DNA from: Micavibrio sp. UBA5703
Lineage (GTDB): Bacteria > Pseudomonadota > Alphaproteobacteria > Micavibrionales > Micavibrionaceae
NCBI GenBank assembly: GCA_002420015.1
Contig: DIHF01000031.1
Location: 1 to 10,679, forward strand
Reading direction: 5' to 3'
Length of the DNA: 10,679 bases
Shown here: one piece after another, positions 5,897-10,679 of the stretch
How positions within the stretch are numbered: the stretch's first letter is position 1
Layout of the letters: each line of letters starts with the position of its first letter
Notes under the pieces: model-generated
What the model was told of the DNA's origin: nothing
The model's input: the letters and a program-made list of their open reading frames with translations, nothing else
The model's database searches: none
Translations under genes and position numbers: made by a program

Positions 5897-6808
5897 ATGT
5901 CCGTTTTAAACAAAAACTACTTCCGCAGCGAAAAAGCCGCTTTCAAGCATTTGGAGCGCCTGTTGTGGCCTAGTGGCCCGGTTTGCCCTCATTGCGGCAG
6001 CATGGCGCAGCCTTACGATTTGGTAAAAACCCGGATTGGCTTGCGGAAGTGCCGTGAGAAAGAATGCCGGAAGCAATTCACCGTGCGCGTAGGAACGGTT
6101 TTCGAGAGTTCTCATATACCTCTGCATAAATGGATGCAAGCTGCTTTCCTGATGACCAGCAGCAAAAAGGGAATGTCTGCTCACCAACTGCACCGCACGC
6201 TGGAGGTAACCTATAAAACGGCTTGGTTCATGGCGCACCGTTTACGCGAAGCCATGAAGTCTGGCGGGCTTCCCCCTATGGGCGGCGAAGGTGAAACCGT
6301 TCAAATAGACGAAACATATTTCGGCACTATCGACGCGCTGCGCGGCAAGCCTTGGAAAGAGAAAAAAGGCCACAGCAAAAAGATGTCCGTTGTTACGCTG
6401 GTGAATAAAGGCAAATCCCGCACGTTTCATGTAGAAACCGCTGACAGCGCAACGGTTCTCCAAATCCTGCGTGAAAATGTTCATAAGCAAGCCACTCTCC
6501 ACACGGATGAAAGCCGTATTTATAAACGGGCCGGGAGAGAGTTCGCGCACGAAACCGTACACCATGCGGCTGGCGAATACGTTCGCGGGGATGTCCATAT
6601 CAACACGGCTGAAAATTATTTCTCCATTTTCAAGCGCGGTATGCGCGGCGTGTATCAGCACTGCCAAGAAAAACACTTGCAGCGTTATCTGGATGAATTT
6701 GATTTCCGGTATAACAGAAGGGAGATTTCCGATAGTGAGCGTACCAATGAAGCCTTGCAGGGTATCGTAGGAAAGCGCCTTACCTATCGGCAGTCAGCTA
6801 ACTGCTAG
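5897..6808 (+). CDS. tnp: IS1595-family transposase with zinc ribbon and ISXO2-like DDE domain
   Basis: 303 residues, full length for the family. AAGGAG lies eight bases before the ATG. An N-terminal zinc ribbon is seen as CPHC (Cys30, Cys33) and Cys52...Cys57 (KCREKECRKQF). A helical region with the family's SSKKGMSAHQLHR...YKTAWFMAHRLREAM follows at about 88-120. The catalytic RNase H-like domain has Asp138 (VQIDETYFG), Asp204 (TLHTDES) and Glu239 (NTAENYFSIFKRGMRG), a complete DDE triad. The C-terminus FDFRYNRRE is also typical. The enzyme cuts and joins DNA at the element's inverted repeats and makes 8-bp duplications. No frameshift or missing residue is seen, so it appears functional. 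Its promoter begins in the left inverted repeat. Confidence 0.96.
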   Translation: MSVLNKNYFRSEKAAFKHLERLLWPSGPVCPHCGSMAQPYDLVKTRIGLRKCREKECRKQFTVRVGTVFESSHIPLHKWMQAAFLMTSSKKGMSAHQLHRTLEVTYKTAWFMAHRLREAMKSGGLPPMGGEGETVQIDETYFGTIDALRGKPWKEKKGHSKKMSVVTLVNKGKSRTFHVETADSATVLQILRENVHKQATLHTDESRIYKRAGREFAHETVHHAAGEYVRGDVHINTAENYFSIFKRGMRGVYQHCQEKHLQRYLDEFDFRYNRREISDSERTNEALQGIVGKRLTYRQSANC

Positions 6809-6909
6809 AAAAAAGGGCAAAATTCCGCGCCTAAATTATTACCAATATCAGCTATTCCCGCCGCAAGAGATTACTGTACGGGGAGTCGTATATAGGATAA
6901 AATGCAAGG

Positions 6910-7620
6910 ATGAAAAATAACGTAACAAAGATTAAGAAGGCCGATCCACTTTTGAGCGGTTTTTACACCGTTCGCGATGCATCCCGCCTTTTTAAAATTG
7001 ATAGCCAGAGAAAGATACGTGGTTGGCTTGATGGTCACGCTAACAGCGCATCCCCTCCTGTCATTGAGCGCACCCATAATCAACTTGGTAAAATTAACGA
7101 GATTAGTTTTCTTGATCTAATGGAGATTCGTTTTATCAATTATTATCGCCAAAGAGACATACCTTTGCAAACATTGCGTGTTGCGGCTCAGGCGGCTCGT
7201 GAAGAGTTGAAGACGACTCACCCGTTTGCTCTGAGCGGTATTCGTTTTATGAATGAAAGAAAAAAAATATTTTTAGAAACTGCCGATGAGCTGGGTGATA
7301 AAAAACTTTTAAATCTTGTGACAAAACAATTCCAGATTTACCAAGTTATTGAGCAGATTTTGGAACTCGGTGTTGAATTTGATGATGATGGGATGGCCAA
7401 GCAGTTTTTTCCGAACAGAGAACTCGCTCCGAATGTTTATTTAAACCCCCATTTTGCTTTTGGTCAACCCGTCGTTGGTGATGGTGCGGTGCCGACTTCC
7501 GCGATTTTTAAAACCTACCAAGCAGAAGAAGGAAACATCAAAAAAGTTTCTACGTGGTACGACGTTCCAGAGGCCCATATTATCGAGGCAATAAGATTTG
7601 AGGCCAGTCTTGCCACATGA
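6910..7620 (+). CDS. Probable antitoxin: MerR-type HTH plus C-terminal DUF433 domain
   Basis: 236 residues. The N-terminal third resembles a MerR-like helix-turn-helix (FYTVRDASRLFKIDSQRKIRGWL, about 18-40). A helix-rich SFLDLMEIRFINYYRQRDIPLQTLRVAAQAA (about 66-96) and HPFALSGIRF follow. The C-terminus, LNPHFAFGQPVVGDGAVPTSAIFKTYQAE...WYDVPEAHIIEAIRFE (about 178-230), matches the DUF433 plan (a P.....G.PV...GV.TS.I start and a Y.V....I..A..FE end). DUF433 proteins are the usual partners of PIN-like toxins, and the HTH suggests autorepression of the operon. The stop codon overlaps the toxin start (ATGA), as in co-regulated pairs. The ribosome-binding site is odd: AAGG touches the ATG with no spacer. 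A three-codon frame (ATG CAA GGA TGA, 6902-6913) overlaps the start. Function is inferred from family and context. Confidence 0.8.
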   Translation: MKNNVTKIKKADPLLSGFYTVRDASRLFKIDSQRKIRGWLDGHANSASPPVIERTHNQLGKINEISFLDLMEIRFINYYRQRDIPLQTLRVAAQAAREELKTTHPFALSGIRFMNERKKIFLETADELGDKKLLNLVTKQFQIYQVIEQILELGVEFDDDGMAKQFFPNRELAPNVYLNPHFAFGQPVVGDGAVPTSAIFKTYQAEEGNIKKVSTWYDVPEAHIIEAIRFEASLAT

Positions 7621-8090
7621 AAATTCGCGCAGATGAGCATGTGAGCGTATCCATTGTTCGCCTTGTTCGCGAAATGGCACTGAGTCCTGAGTGGGAGCTT
7701 TCTTCGGTTAAAGAGGAAAAACTTGATGGGACAGCAGATGCACATTGGCTCACAGATTTTTGCAAAAATGGCGGTGAAGCGATTATTTCTGCCGATAAGG
7801 ACTTCCATACCAAACACCATCAAATCATGGCAATTCAGAATACGGGGGCTAAAGTTATCTACCTGCCCCCAAAATGGCAAAATGCGAGTTGCAATCTTCA
7901 GGCCGCACACATTTTGATGTGGTGGCCTAGAATTGAGAAAAAACTCAAGGAATGTAAGAAGAGGGAATTTTGGGAAGCGCCTTGGAATGTAAGTTTGGAA
8001 GGCGAATTAGTTAAAAAAGGGATTAACTTCCATGAATCAGTTAAGAAAATCAAAAAGCAAAACAGGCCAGCCCGGCAAGCAGTCGGATAA
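7617..8090 (+). CDS. Probable toxin: PIN-like nuclease domain protein
   Basis: 157 residues, starting at the ATGA overlap with the upstream antitoxin gene. The domain (about 1-110) carries the acidic residues expected of VapC45/DUF5615-type PIN-like proteins: MKIRADEH (Asp6, Glu7), DAHW (Asp41) and ISADKDF (Asp60, Asp62). These are followed by GAKVIYLPPKW and AAHILMWWPRIEKKL, seen in PIN-like proteins of this group. PIN-fold toxins are metal-dependent ribonucleases that cut RNA and stop growth when the antitoxin is lost; whether this one cleaves RNA is untested. The last 45 residues are a basic, possibly disordered tail (KKREFWEAPWNVS...KKIKKQNRPARQAVG) beyond the core domain. The coding end overlaps the next ORF from 8032. 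Confidence 0.78.
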   Translation: MKIRADEHVSVSIVRLVREMALSPEWELSSVKEEKLDGTADAHWLTDFCKNGGEAIISADKDFHTKHHQIMAIQNTGAKVIYLPPKWQNASCNLQAAHILMWWPRIEKKLKECKKREFWEAPWNVSLEGELVKKGINFHESVKKIKKQNRPARQAVG

Positions 8091-8196
8091 ATTCGTGAAA
8101 ATTGCCCGCGAACACGGCTGCGACGAGTCCGAACAGGCTTTTGAGGAAAAGCTACGAAAAATCAGCAAGCCTAAAAAGAAGAAGCGGAGCAATTGA
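8032..8196 (+). CDS. Small 54-residue protein nested over the toxin gene's 3' end
   Basis: ATG at 8032, TGA at 8194-8196, in a different frame from the toxin gene and overlapping its last 59 bases. AAAGGGA lies about nine bases before the ATG. The product is very basic, with a central amphipathic stretch DKFVKIAREHGCDESEQAFE (about residues 19-38) followed by EKLRKI and a Lys-rich tail. The pattern DKF...ARE..CDE.E..F...L..I resembles short bacterial proteins I recall, commonly annotated as hypothetical; I cannot confirm the family here. It is last in the antitoxin-toxin-small protein series and probably shares its transcript and the terminator at 8263-8292. It could be a third component of the module. 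No function is assigned. Confidence 0.6.
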   Translation: MNQLRKSKSKTGQPGKQSDKFVKIAREHGCDESEQAFEEKLRKISKPKKKKRSN

Positions 8197-8213
8197 CGCA
8201 CGAATCGGTTTGT

Positions 8214-8239
8214 GATTCAATAAAGAGAGGTGGCGGTTG
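8214..8239 (+). repeat. Left copy of a repeat pair bracketing the small convergent gene
   Basis: GATTCAATAAAGAGA (8214-8228) directly precedes GGTGGCGGTTG (8229-8239). The first half recurs as a direct repeat at 8509-8523 (13 of 15 match). The second half is the perfect reverse complement of 8530-8540. The pair frames the small minus-strand gene at 8271-8414 and suggests a separate sub-unit inside the transposon. Confidence 0.4.
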
Positions 8240-8262
8240 CTGCCAGACATTTATGGATTAGG

Positions 8263-8292
8263 AGGGCGGGTTACTTACGTTTCCCGCCTTTT
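8263..8292 (+). terminator. Intrinsic terminator of the toxin-antitoxin transcript
   Basis: GGCGGG (8265-8270) and CCCGCC (8283-8288), extended by one A-T and one G-U pair, close a 12-base loop and are followed by T4 CC T3. It stops rightward transcription from the passenger operon. The stop codon of the convergent small gene (TAA, complement of 8271-8273) lies inside its loop. Confidence 0.65.
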
Positions 8293-8414
8293 CCTTTGCC
8301 GCCCCCTCCGTTTGGAGAGGAGCGTTTTTCGCTAACCGTCGATTTTGGATGGCTATTTGCATAGCTTTCCTTGACGTAACGGCCAGTTACTGCGCTGCGG
8401 TAGTCTTTAGACAT
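8271..8414 (-). CDS. Small 47-residue protein of the KDYRSA-x-TGRYV type
   Basis: The frame is open from 8504, but the ATG at 8414 is chosen because AAAGG lies seven bases before it. The protein then begins MSKDYRSAVTGRYVKESYAN and continues SHPKSTVSEK. Short proteins with a KDYRSA-x-TG[RK][YF]V...A..[HN]P.TTVSE core are widespread in bacteria and usually annotated as hypothetical; this match is from memory. The remainder is a Ser/Gly/Lys tail (NGGGGKGKGGKRK). It is basic, with no signal or membrane segment. It lies convergent to the toxin-antitoxin operon and ends within the loop of its terminator, so it has its own promoter, probably in 8415-8600. It is carried inside the transposon, which may help such small genes spread. 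Confidence 0.6.
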   Translation of the reverse strand: MSKDYRSAVTGRYVKESYANSHPKSTVSEKRSSPNGGGGKGKGGKRK

Positions 8415-8508
8415 TTTCATGCCTTTCTCTTTGTGTCTTACTGGACGAGCCAGCCCTCCGATACGCACCCTGCGTACCAAAACTTCTTTTGGAGGCATAA
8501 GCACGTCA

Positions 8509-8540
8509 GAATCAACAAAGAGAAGCGAACAACCGCCACC
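8509..8540 (+). repeat. Right copy of the repeat pair bracketing the small convergent gene
   Basis: GAATCAACAAAGAGA (8509-8523) repeats 8214-8228 in direct orientation. CAACCGCCACC (8530-8540) is the inverted match of 8229-8239. Six bases separate the two halves here, whereas they touch on the left side. Confidence 0.4.
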
Positions 8541-8608
8541 CGTTAACTATATGATCTGATTCGATAATTCCGGTCAAGAGGCCGTTCATGTAACGTTCTT
8601 GGTTTGCG

Positions 8609-8623
8609 AAGTATATAATTGGG
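8609..8623 (+). repeat. Right terminal inverted repeat of the transposon
   Basis: AAGTATATAATTGGG is the exact reverse complement of 5835-5849 and is followed at once by the second copy of the 8-bp duplication. The 68 bases between 8541 and 8608 hold no gene. Confidence 0.9.
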
Positions 8624-8631
8624 ATATTATT
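8624..8631 (+). repeat. Right 8-bp target-site duplication
   Basis: ATATTATT, identical to 5827-5834. Removing the element and one copy restores a target reading GGATATTATTCC, which is nearly palindromic. It lies 65 bases from the retron reverse transcriptase stop codon. Confidence 0.88.
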
Positions 8632-8696
8632 CCTGATTTGTCAAGAAAATCGGGGTAGTACGGCGCTATTTAAACGAAAACCATACTGAAACATGT

Positions 8697-9701
8697 TCAA
8701 GATTTACTACGAGATCCCAGCAATCTTCTGATGTAGGGTTTTTCAGGTTTCATAGACAAAAGGCAATCTATTTCGGCTTCATATTTAGCTTTTAAGTTAT
8801 CTATAAAGATTGGCTCACAATCGCAAGCAAAAGCCAGCAATCCTTTTAATTTCTGAGTTTTATCAGCATCACTATTTTGATTGTATTTATAATTATGCAA
8901 CATAGCGCGTATCAGGCGCTTGCGTTCCCTTCCTAAAGACACAAACCCTTGGCTTGATAACACCAAACCCGTGATTCTTCTGTGATGTTTTTTAGAAGTA
9001 TGTAATGTCTTACTGGCGTTTATTTCCAAATGTGGGCTGTCCATTTCCCTAACCAAACCGTTGATAAAATCTTCGCATTCTTGAAGAATTTCTCTCCTAT
9101 TTGTTGAAAATGTCATGTCGTCCGCATACCGCGTGTATGTAATATTTTTTTGATTACAATACTCACTTACCTTTTGATCAAATTCATACATTACTATGTT
9201 GCTAATTTTGGGAGAACTTGGCGCTCCAATAGATAACGACAACTTTGTGCCAGTGTCTTTTTTGCAAAACAAAACACGAGACAAAAAATAAAAATCGTTT
9301 GAATTCCATGGCGTATCCGCTGGCATTCTTAAAAAAATGTCTCTGGGCACTATAGAAGGAAAAAAATCCTTAAAATCCATCTTAAGGATGTAGTTGTTAT
9401 TCACATGTTTCGATGCATTAAGTTTTATACCTGTATTTTTTTCATACGCACATGCAGCACTATGAACTGGCATTGAGTACAATACGTTCTTAACTAACCA
9501 CCTTTGTATTGTTTTTAATTCACGAGCCGGATGATGAATGATCCTAACCTGACCTGGCCTTCCAACCTTTTGAATCTTGTAGGTTTTATATCTGTAGGGA
9601 GCGGTTAAAACTAGTCTGTAGAGTGCGGAATACGGCATTCGAGTCTCACGCGCCAAACGCAGACATAATTTAGAATTCTCCGGGTCAAAAAAAGTCCCCA
9701 T
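8697..9701 (-). CDS. ret: Retron reverse transcriptase
   Basis: 334 residues from the ATG at 9701, which follows the effector stop codon by one base (TAACATG) and has TTGGAGA about eleven bases upstream. A longer TTG frame from 9761 is less likely. Retron hallmarks are all present: NASKH (95-99, the NAxxH motif), LKMDFKDFFPSI with catalytic Asp109, SIGAPSSPKISN (157-168), YADD (192-195, catalytic Asp194/195) and ITGLVL (243-248, the VTG motif that recognises the msr RNA). Length is normal for the family. The enzyme copies part of its own non-coding RNA into msDNA, priming from a 2'-OH of a conserved guanosine and leaving a branched RNA-DNA molecule. It would hold the neighbouring effector in check until phage triggers release. 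The gene is AT-rich compared with the left half of the window, as expected for acquired defence genes. Confidence 0.96.
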   Translation of the reverse strand: MGTFFDPENSKLCLRLARETRMPYSALYRLVLTAPYRYKTYKIQKVGRPGQVRIIHHPARELKTIQRWLVKNVLYSMPVHSAACAYEKNTGIKLNASKHVNNNYILKMDFKDFFPSIVPRDIFLRMPADTPWNSNDFYFLSRVLFCKKDTGTKLSLSIGAPSSPKISNIVMYEFDQKVSEYCNQKNITYTRYADDMTFSTNRREILQECEDFINGLVREMDSPHLEINASKTLHTSKKHHRRITGLVLSSQGFVSLGRERKRLIRAMLHNYKYNQNSDADKTQKLKGLLAFACDCEPIFIDNLKAKYEAEIDCLLSMKPEKPYIRRLLGSRSKS

Positions 9702-9702
9702 G

Positions 9703-10635
9703 TTAGTCCATTTCTCCAAGAGCCTTGGCACGCCTAGAATCAGACTCTTCAATATGTTCAAGCATTTTATTTTTCCATCTATCCCTATCTTTTAGAGATG
9801 GATCTGTGCCCTCTCTATAAGCAAACCCCACGTATGATGTCTCGGAATGAAGCGGCACGTAGTAATAAGTATCACCATACTTATCGATTTTTTTTATCAT
9901 CTCCATTTTTTCAGCCACCCATAAATATTTACCAATGTCCTTCATCTCAACATCGAGACCCAGCTTGCGCATGAAAAATAAAATTTCGGATTTTTTAGAT
10001 AGGTTCAATATAAAAGCAATGTCACAAAGCAGAAAAATTCTATGAGCCTCAACTGATGAATCAAACTCACCCTTATAGCTGTTATCTGCGCAAAGCCGCT
10101 GTATGTCGTCCACGACTAATGGGCCACATTCAGAAAAATCAGAAGTCTTGTAAGGCGGCTCCTTTTCTAAGAATTCGTAGATTCTGATTTTTTCTTCATC
10201 AACCTTTCTCAAAGGCCCCAACCAAATGAAAGACTTCTTGCGTGAATGACTTTTGTATATAAAAACAAGCAACTTTTTGCATATCTCTGAAATTACAGTA
10301 AAAGAACCCAACTCCGCTAATGACCCTGCGCTTTCAACAAATATTGGAATTGCTGTAACCAACCCTGCTAAATCCGTCTCGAGCTGGAGCAAATCTTCAT
10401 AATGTTGCTCATCTCCGAACCATTGATTAATGTCTTCAGCCCTTACAAGCCTTTTGTGAAGATCTCGATCACACGCAAAGATATTCCAAAACACATAATC
10501 GCGTATGGATATGTACGAGCCTGTGTCGGCGTCAGAAATCTCACCGCCACATATAAATATTTTTGGTGAAAGTTTGCTTAAACGGAAATTCTCTAGAAGA
10601 AGAATTGAAGACAATTCTTCTATAAGCTTTTGCAT
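9703..10635 (-). CDS. Retron effector: nucleoside deoxyribosyltransferase-like N-glycosidase (Ec86/St85 type)
   Basis: 310 residues. An N-terminal Rossmann-like part opens with KIFICGGEI (25-33) and an Arg-containing segment SIRDYVFWNIF. EDINQWFGDEQHYEDLLQLE (67-86) follows, and then the hallmark IPIFVESAGSLAELGSF (96-112), in which Glu101 is the likely catalytic glutamate. This arrangement matches the nucleoside deoxyribosyltransferase-like effectors of type II retrons (Ec86/Eco1, St85, RcaT-like). The C-terminal region (about 195-265: EAHRIFLLCDIAFILNLSKK to the Tyr-rich YGDTYYYVPL) looks like a winged-helix or DNA-contacting domain, and a basic helix ends the protein. Family knowledge: the toxin is inhibited by the RT-msDNA complex and acts on nucleotides or related substrates when released. 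It is the first gene of the operon; 1 base separates it from the RT gene. The substrate is not deducible here. Confidence 0.88.
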   Translation of the reverse strand: MQKLIEELSSILLLENFRLSKLSPKIFICGGEISDADTGSYISIRDYVFWNIFACDRDLHKRLVRAEDINQWFGDEQHYEDLLQLETDLAGLVTAIPIFVESAGSLAELGSFTVISEICKKLLVFIYKSHSRKKSFIWLGPLRKVDEEKIRIYEFLEKEPPYKTSDFSECGPLVVDDIQRLCADNSYKGEFDSSVEAHRIFLLCDIAFILNLSKKSEILFFMRKLGLDVEMKDIGKYLWVAEKMEMIKKIDKYGDTYYYVPLHSETSYVGFAYREGTDPSLKDRDRWKNKMLEHIEESDSRRAKALGEMD

Positions 10636-10679
10636 TTAAGTCCCTTACCCTTGAAAGGCATTTCTTGAGCAAAAGTCTC
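10636..10679 (-). promoter_or_regulatory. Start of the retron leader; msr-msd RNA expected here and beyond the window
   Basis: Only 44 bases upstream of the effector ATG are present. In Ec86/St85-type retrons the msr-msd non-coding RNA sits directly before the effector gene, so its 3' end may lie in or just outside this piece. No complete stem-loop or a1/a2 pairing can be seen because the rest is outside the window. AAGGGTAAGGGA about 6-17 bases before the ATG supplies a ribosome-binding site. Confidence 0.4.

Larger units (their letters stand above)
5835..8623 (+). mobile_element. IS1595-family (ISXO2-like) element with passenger genes
   Basis: A 2789-bp element bounded by 15-bp perfect inverted repeats and flanked by an exact 8-bp duplication. 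It contains the transposase gene (5897-6808) at its left end. About 1.8 kb of non-transposase DNA holds a probable antitoxin (6910-7620), a PIN-like toxin (7617-8090), a nested 54-codon ORF (8032-8196) and a convergent small gene (8271-8414). The transposase is intact and the ends are intact, so the copy may be recent and possibly active. Known from the family: IS1595 relatives include derivatives carrying passenger genes. The boundaries are seen directly; the family assignment rests on the transposase. Confidence 0.88.

Noticed and set aside
6880..6900. A shorter insertion sequence ending just after the transposase (GTATATAGGATAAAAT resembles the right end)
   Set aside because: It lacks the ATTGGG part and no matching 8-bp duplication follows, whereas the end at 8609-8623 is perfect and flanked by the duplication.
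5825..8633. A 12-bp direct repeat GGATATTATTCC as the target duplication
   Set aside because: The outer GG and CC are also parts of the inverted repeat or of the near-palindromic target. Reading the repeats as starting with CCC leaves an exact 8-bp duplication, which fits the transposase family.
8632..8696. A retron msr-msd RNA between the reverse transcriptase and the transposon
   Set aside because: It is downstream of the RT, too short (65 bases), and shows no strong stem. In this retron type the RNA precedes the effector gene.
9702..9761. An upstream TTG start for the reverse transcriptase, overlapping the effector gene
   Set aside because: The ATG at 9701 has a TTGGAGA site and gives a normal-length retron RT; the extra 20 residues carry no motif.
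1..10679. CRISPR arrays, tRNA or rRNA genes
   Set aside because: No regularly spaced repeats, cloverleaf-like segments or rRNA-like conserved blocks were seen anywhere in the window.

Overview
The window looks like chromosomal DNA of a Gram-negative bacterium, most likely an alphaproteobacterium. Pointers are a 70-residue CspA-type cold-shock protein, several periplasmic or lipoprotein-type small genes, and a dispersed-repeat-like element with a GTCAT/ATGAC framed hairpin. The lineage call is an inference from style and is not proven by any single gene. By eye, the left half (1-5667) is moderately GC-rich. The retron genes at the right end are clearly AT-richer, which suggests horizontal acquisition.

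Region 1 (1-5667) is ordinary core or accessory chromosome. It holds a cut-off membrane protein gene at the left edge, two lipoprotein genes each followed by its own intrinsic terminator, and a cold-shock gene with a strong terminator. After these come a REP/MITE-like hairpin repeat, an acetyltransferase plus small membrane protein pair, and a secreted glycine-zipper protein. A directly abutting pair of PepSY-domain periplasmic genes and a small Gln/Glu-rich coiled-coil protein with an 11-residue aromatic rhythm complete it.

Region 2 (5835-8623) is a transposon of about 2.8 kb. An IS1595-family (ISXO2-like) transposase gene sits at the left end. The element is bounded by 15-bp perfect terminal inverted repeats (CCCAATTATATACTT) and an exact 8-bp target duplication (ATATTATT). 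It carries passenger genes: a MerR-HTH/DUF433 antitoxin-like gene overlapping a PIN-like toxin gene by ATGA, a 54-codon ORF nested over the end of the toxin gene, and a convergent 47-codon gene of the KDYRSA...GRYV type. The insertion and its boundaries can be read from the sequence; the toxin-antitoxin function is by family resemblance.

Region 3 (8697-10679, minus strand) is a retron anti-phage operon. Its first gene is a nucleoside deoxyribosyltransferase-like effector with a C-terminal helix-rich or winged-helix part (the Ec86/St85, type II style). One base later comes a retron reverse transcriptase with the NAxxH, YADD and [V/I]TG signatures. The msr-msd RNA is expected just upstream of the effector gene, so it lies at or beyond the right edge of the window.

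Together regions 2 and 3 form a small defence/mobile island: a transposon with a probable toxin-antitoxin module landed about 65 bp from the end of a retron operon. Nothing seen indicates a wholly new enzyme class. The most noteworthy items are the passenger-bearing IS1595-type element, the retron beside it and the hendecad-like coiled-coil protein.
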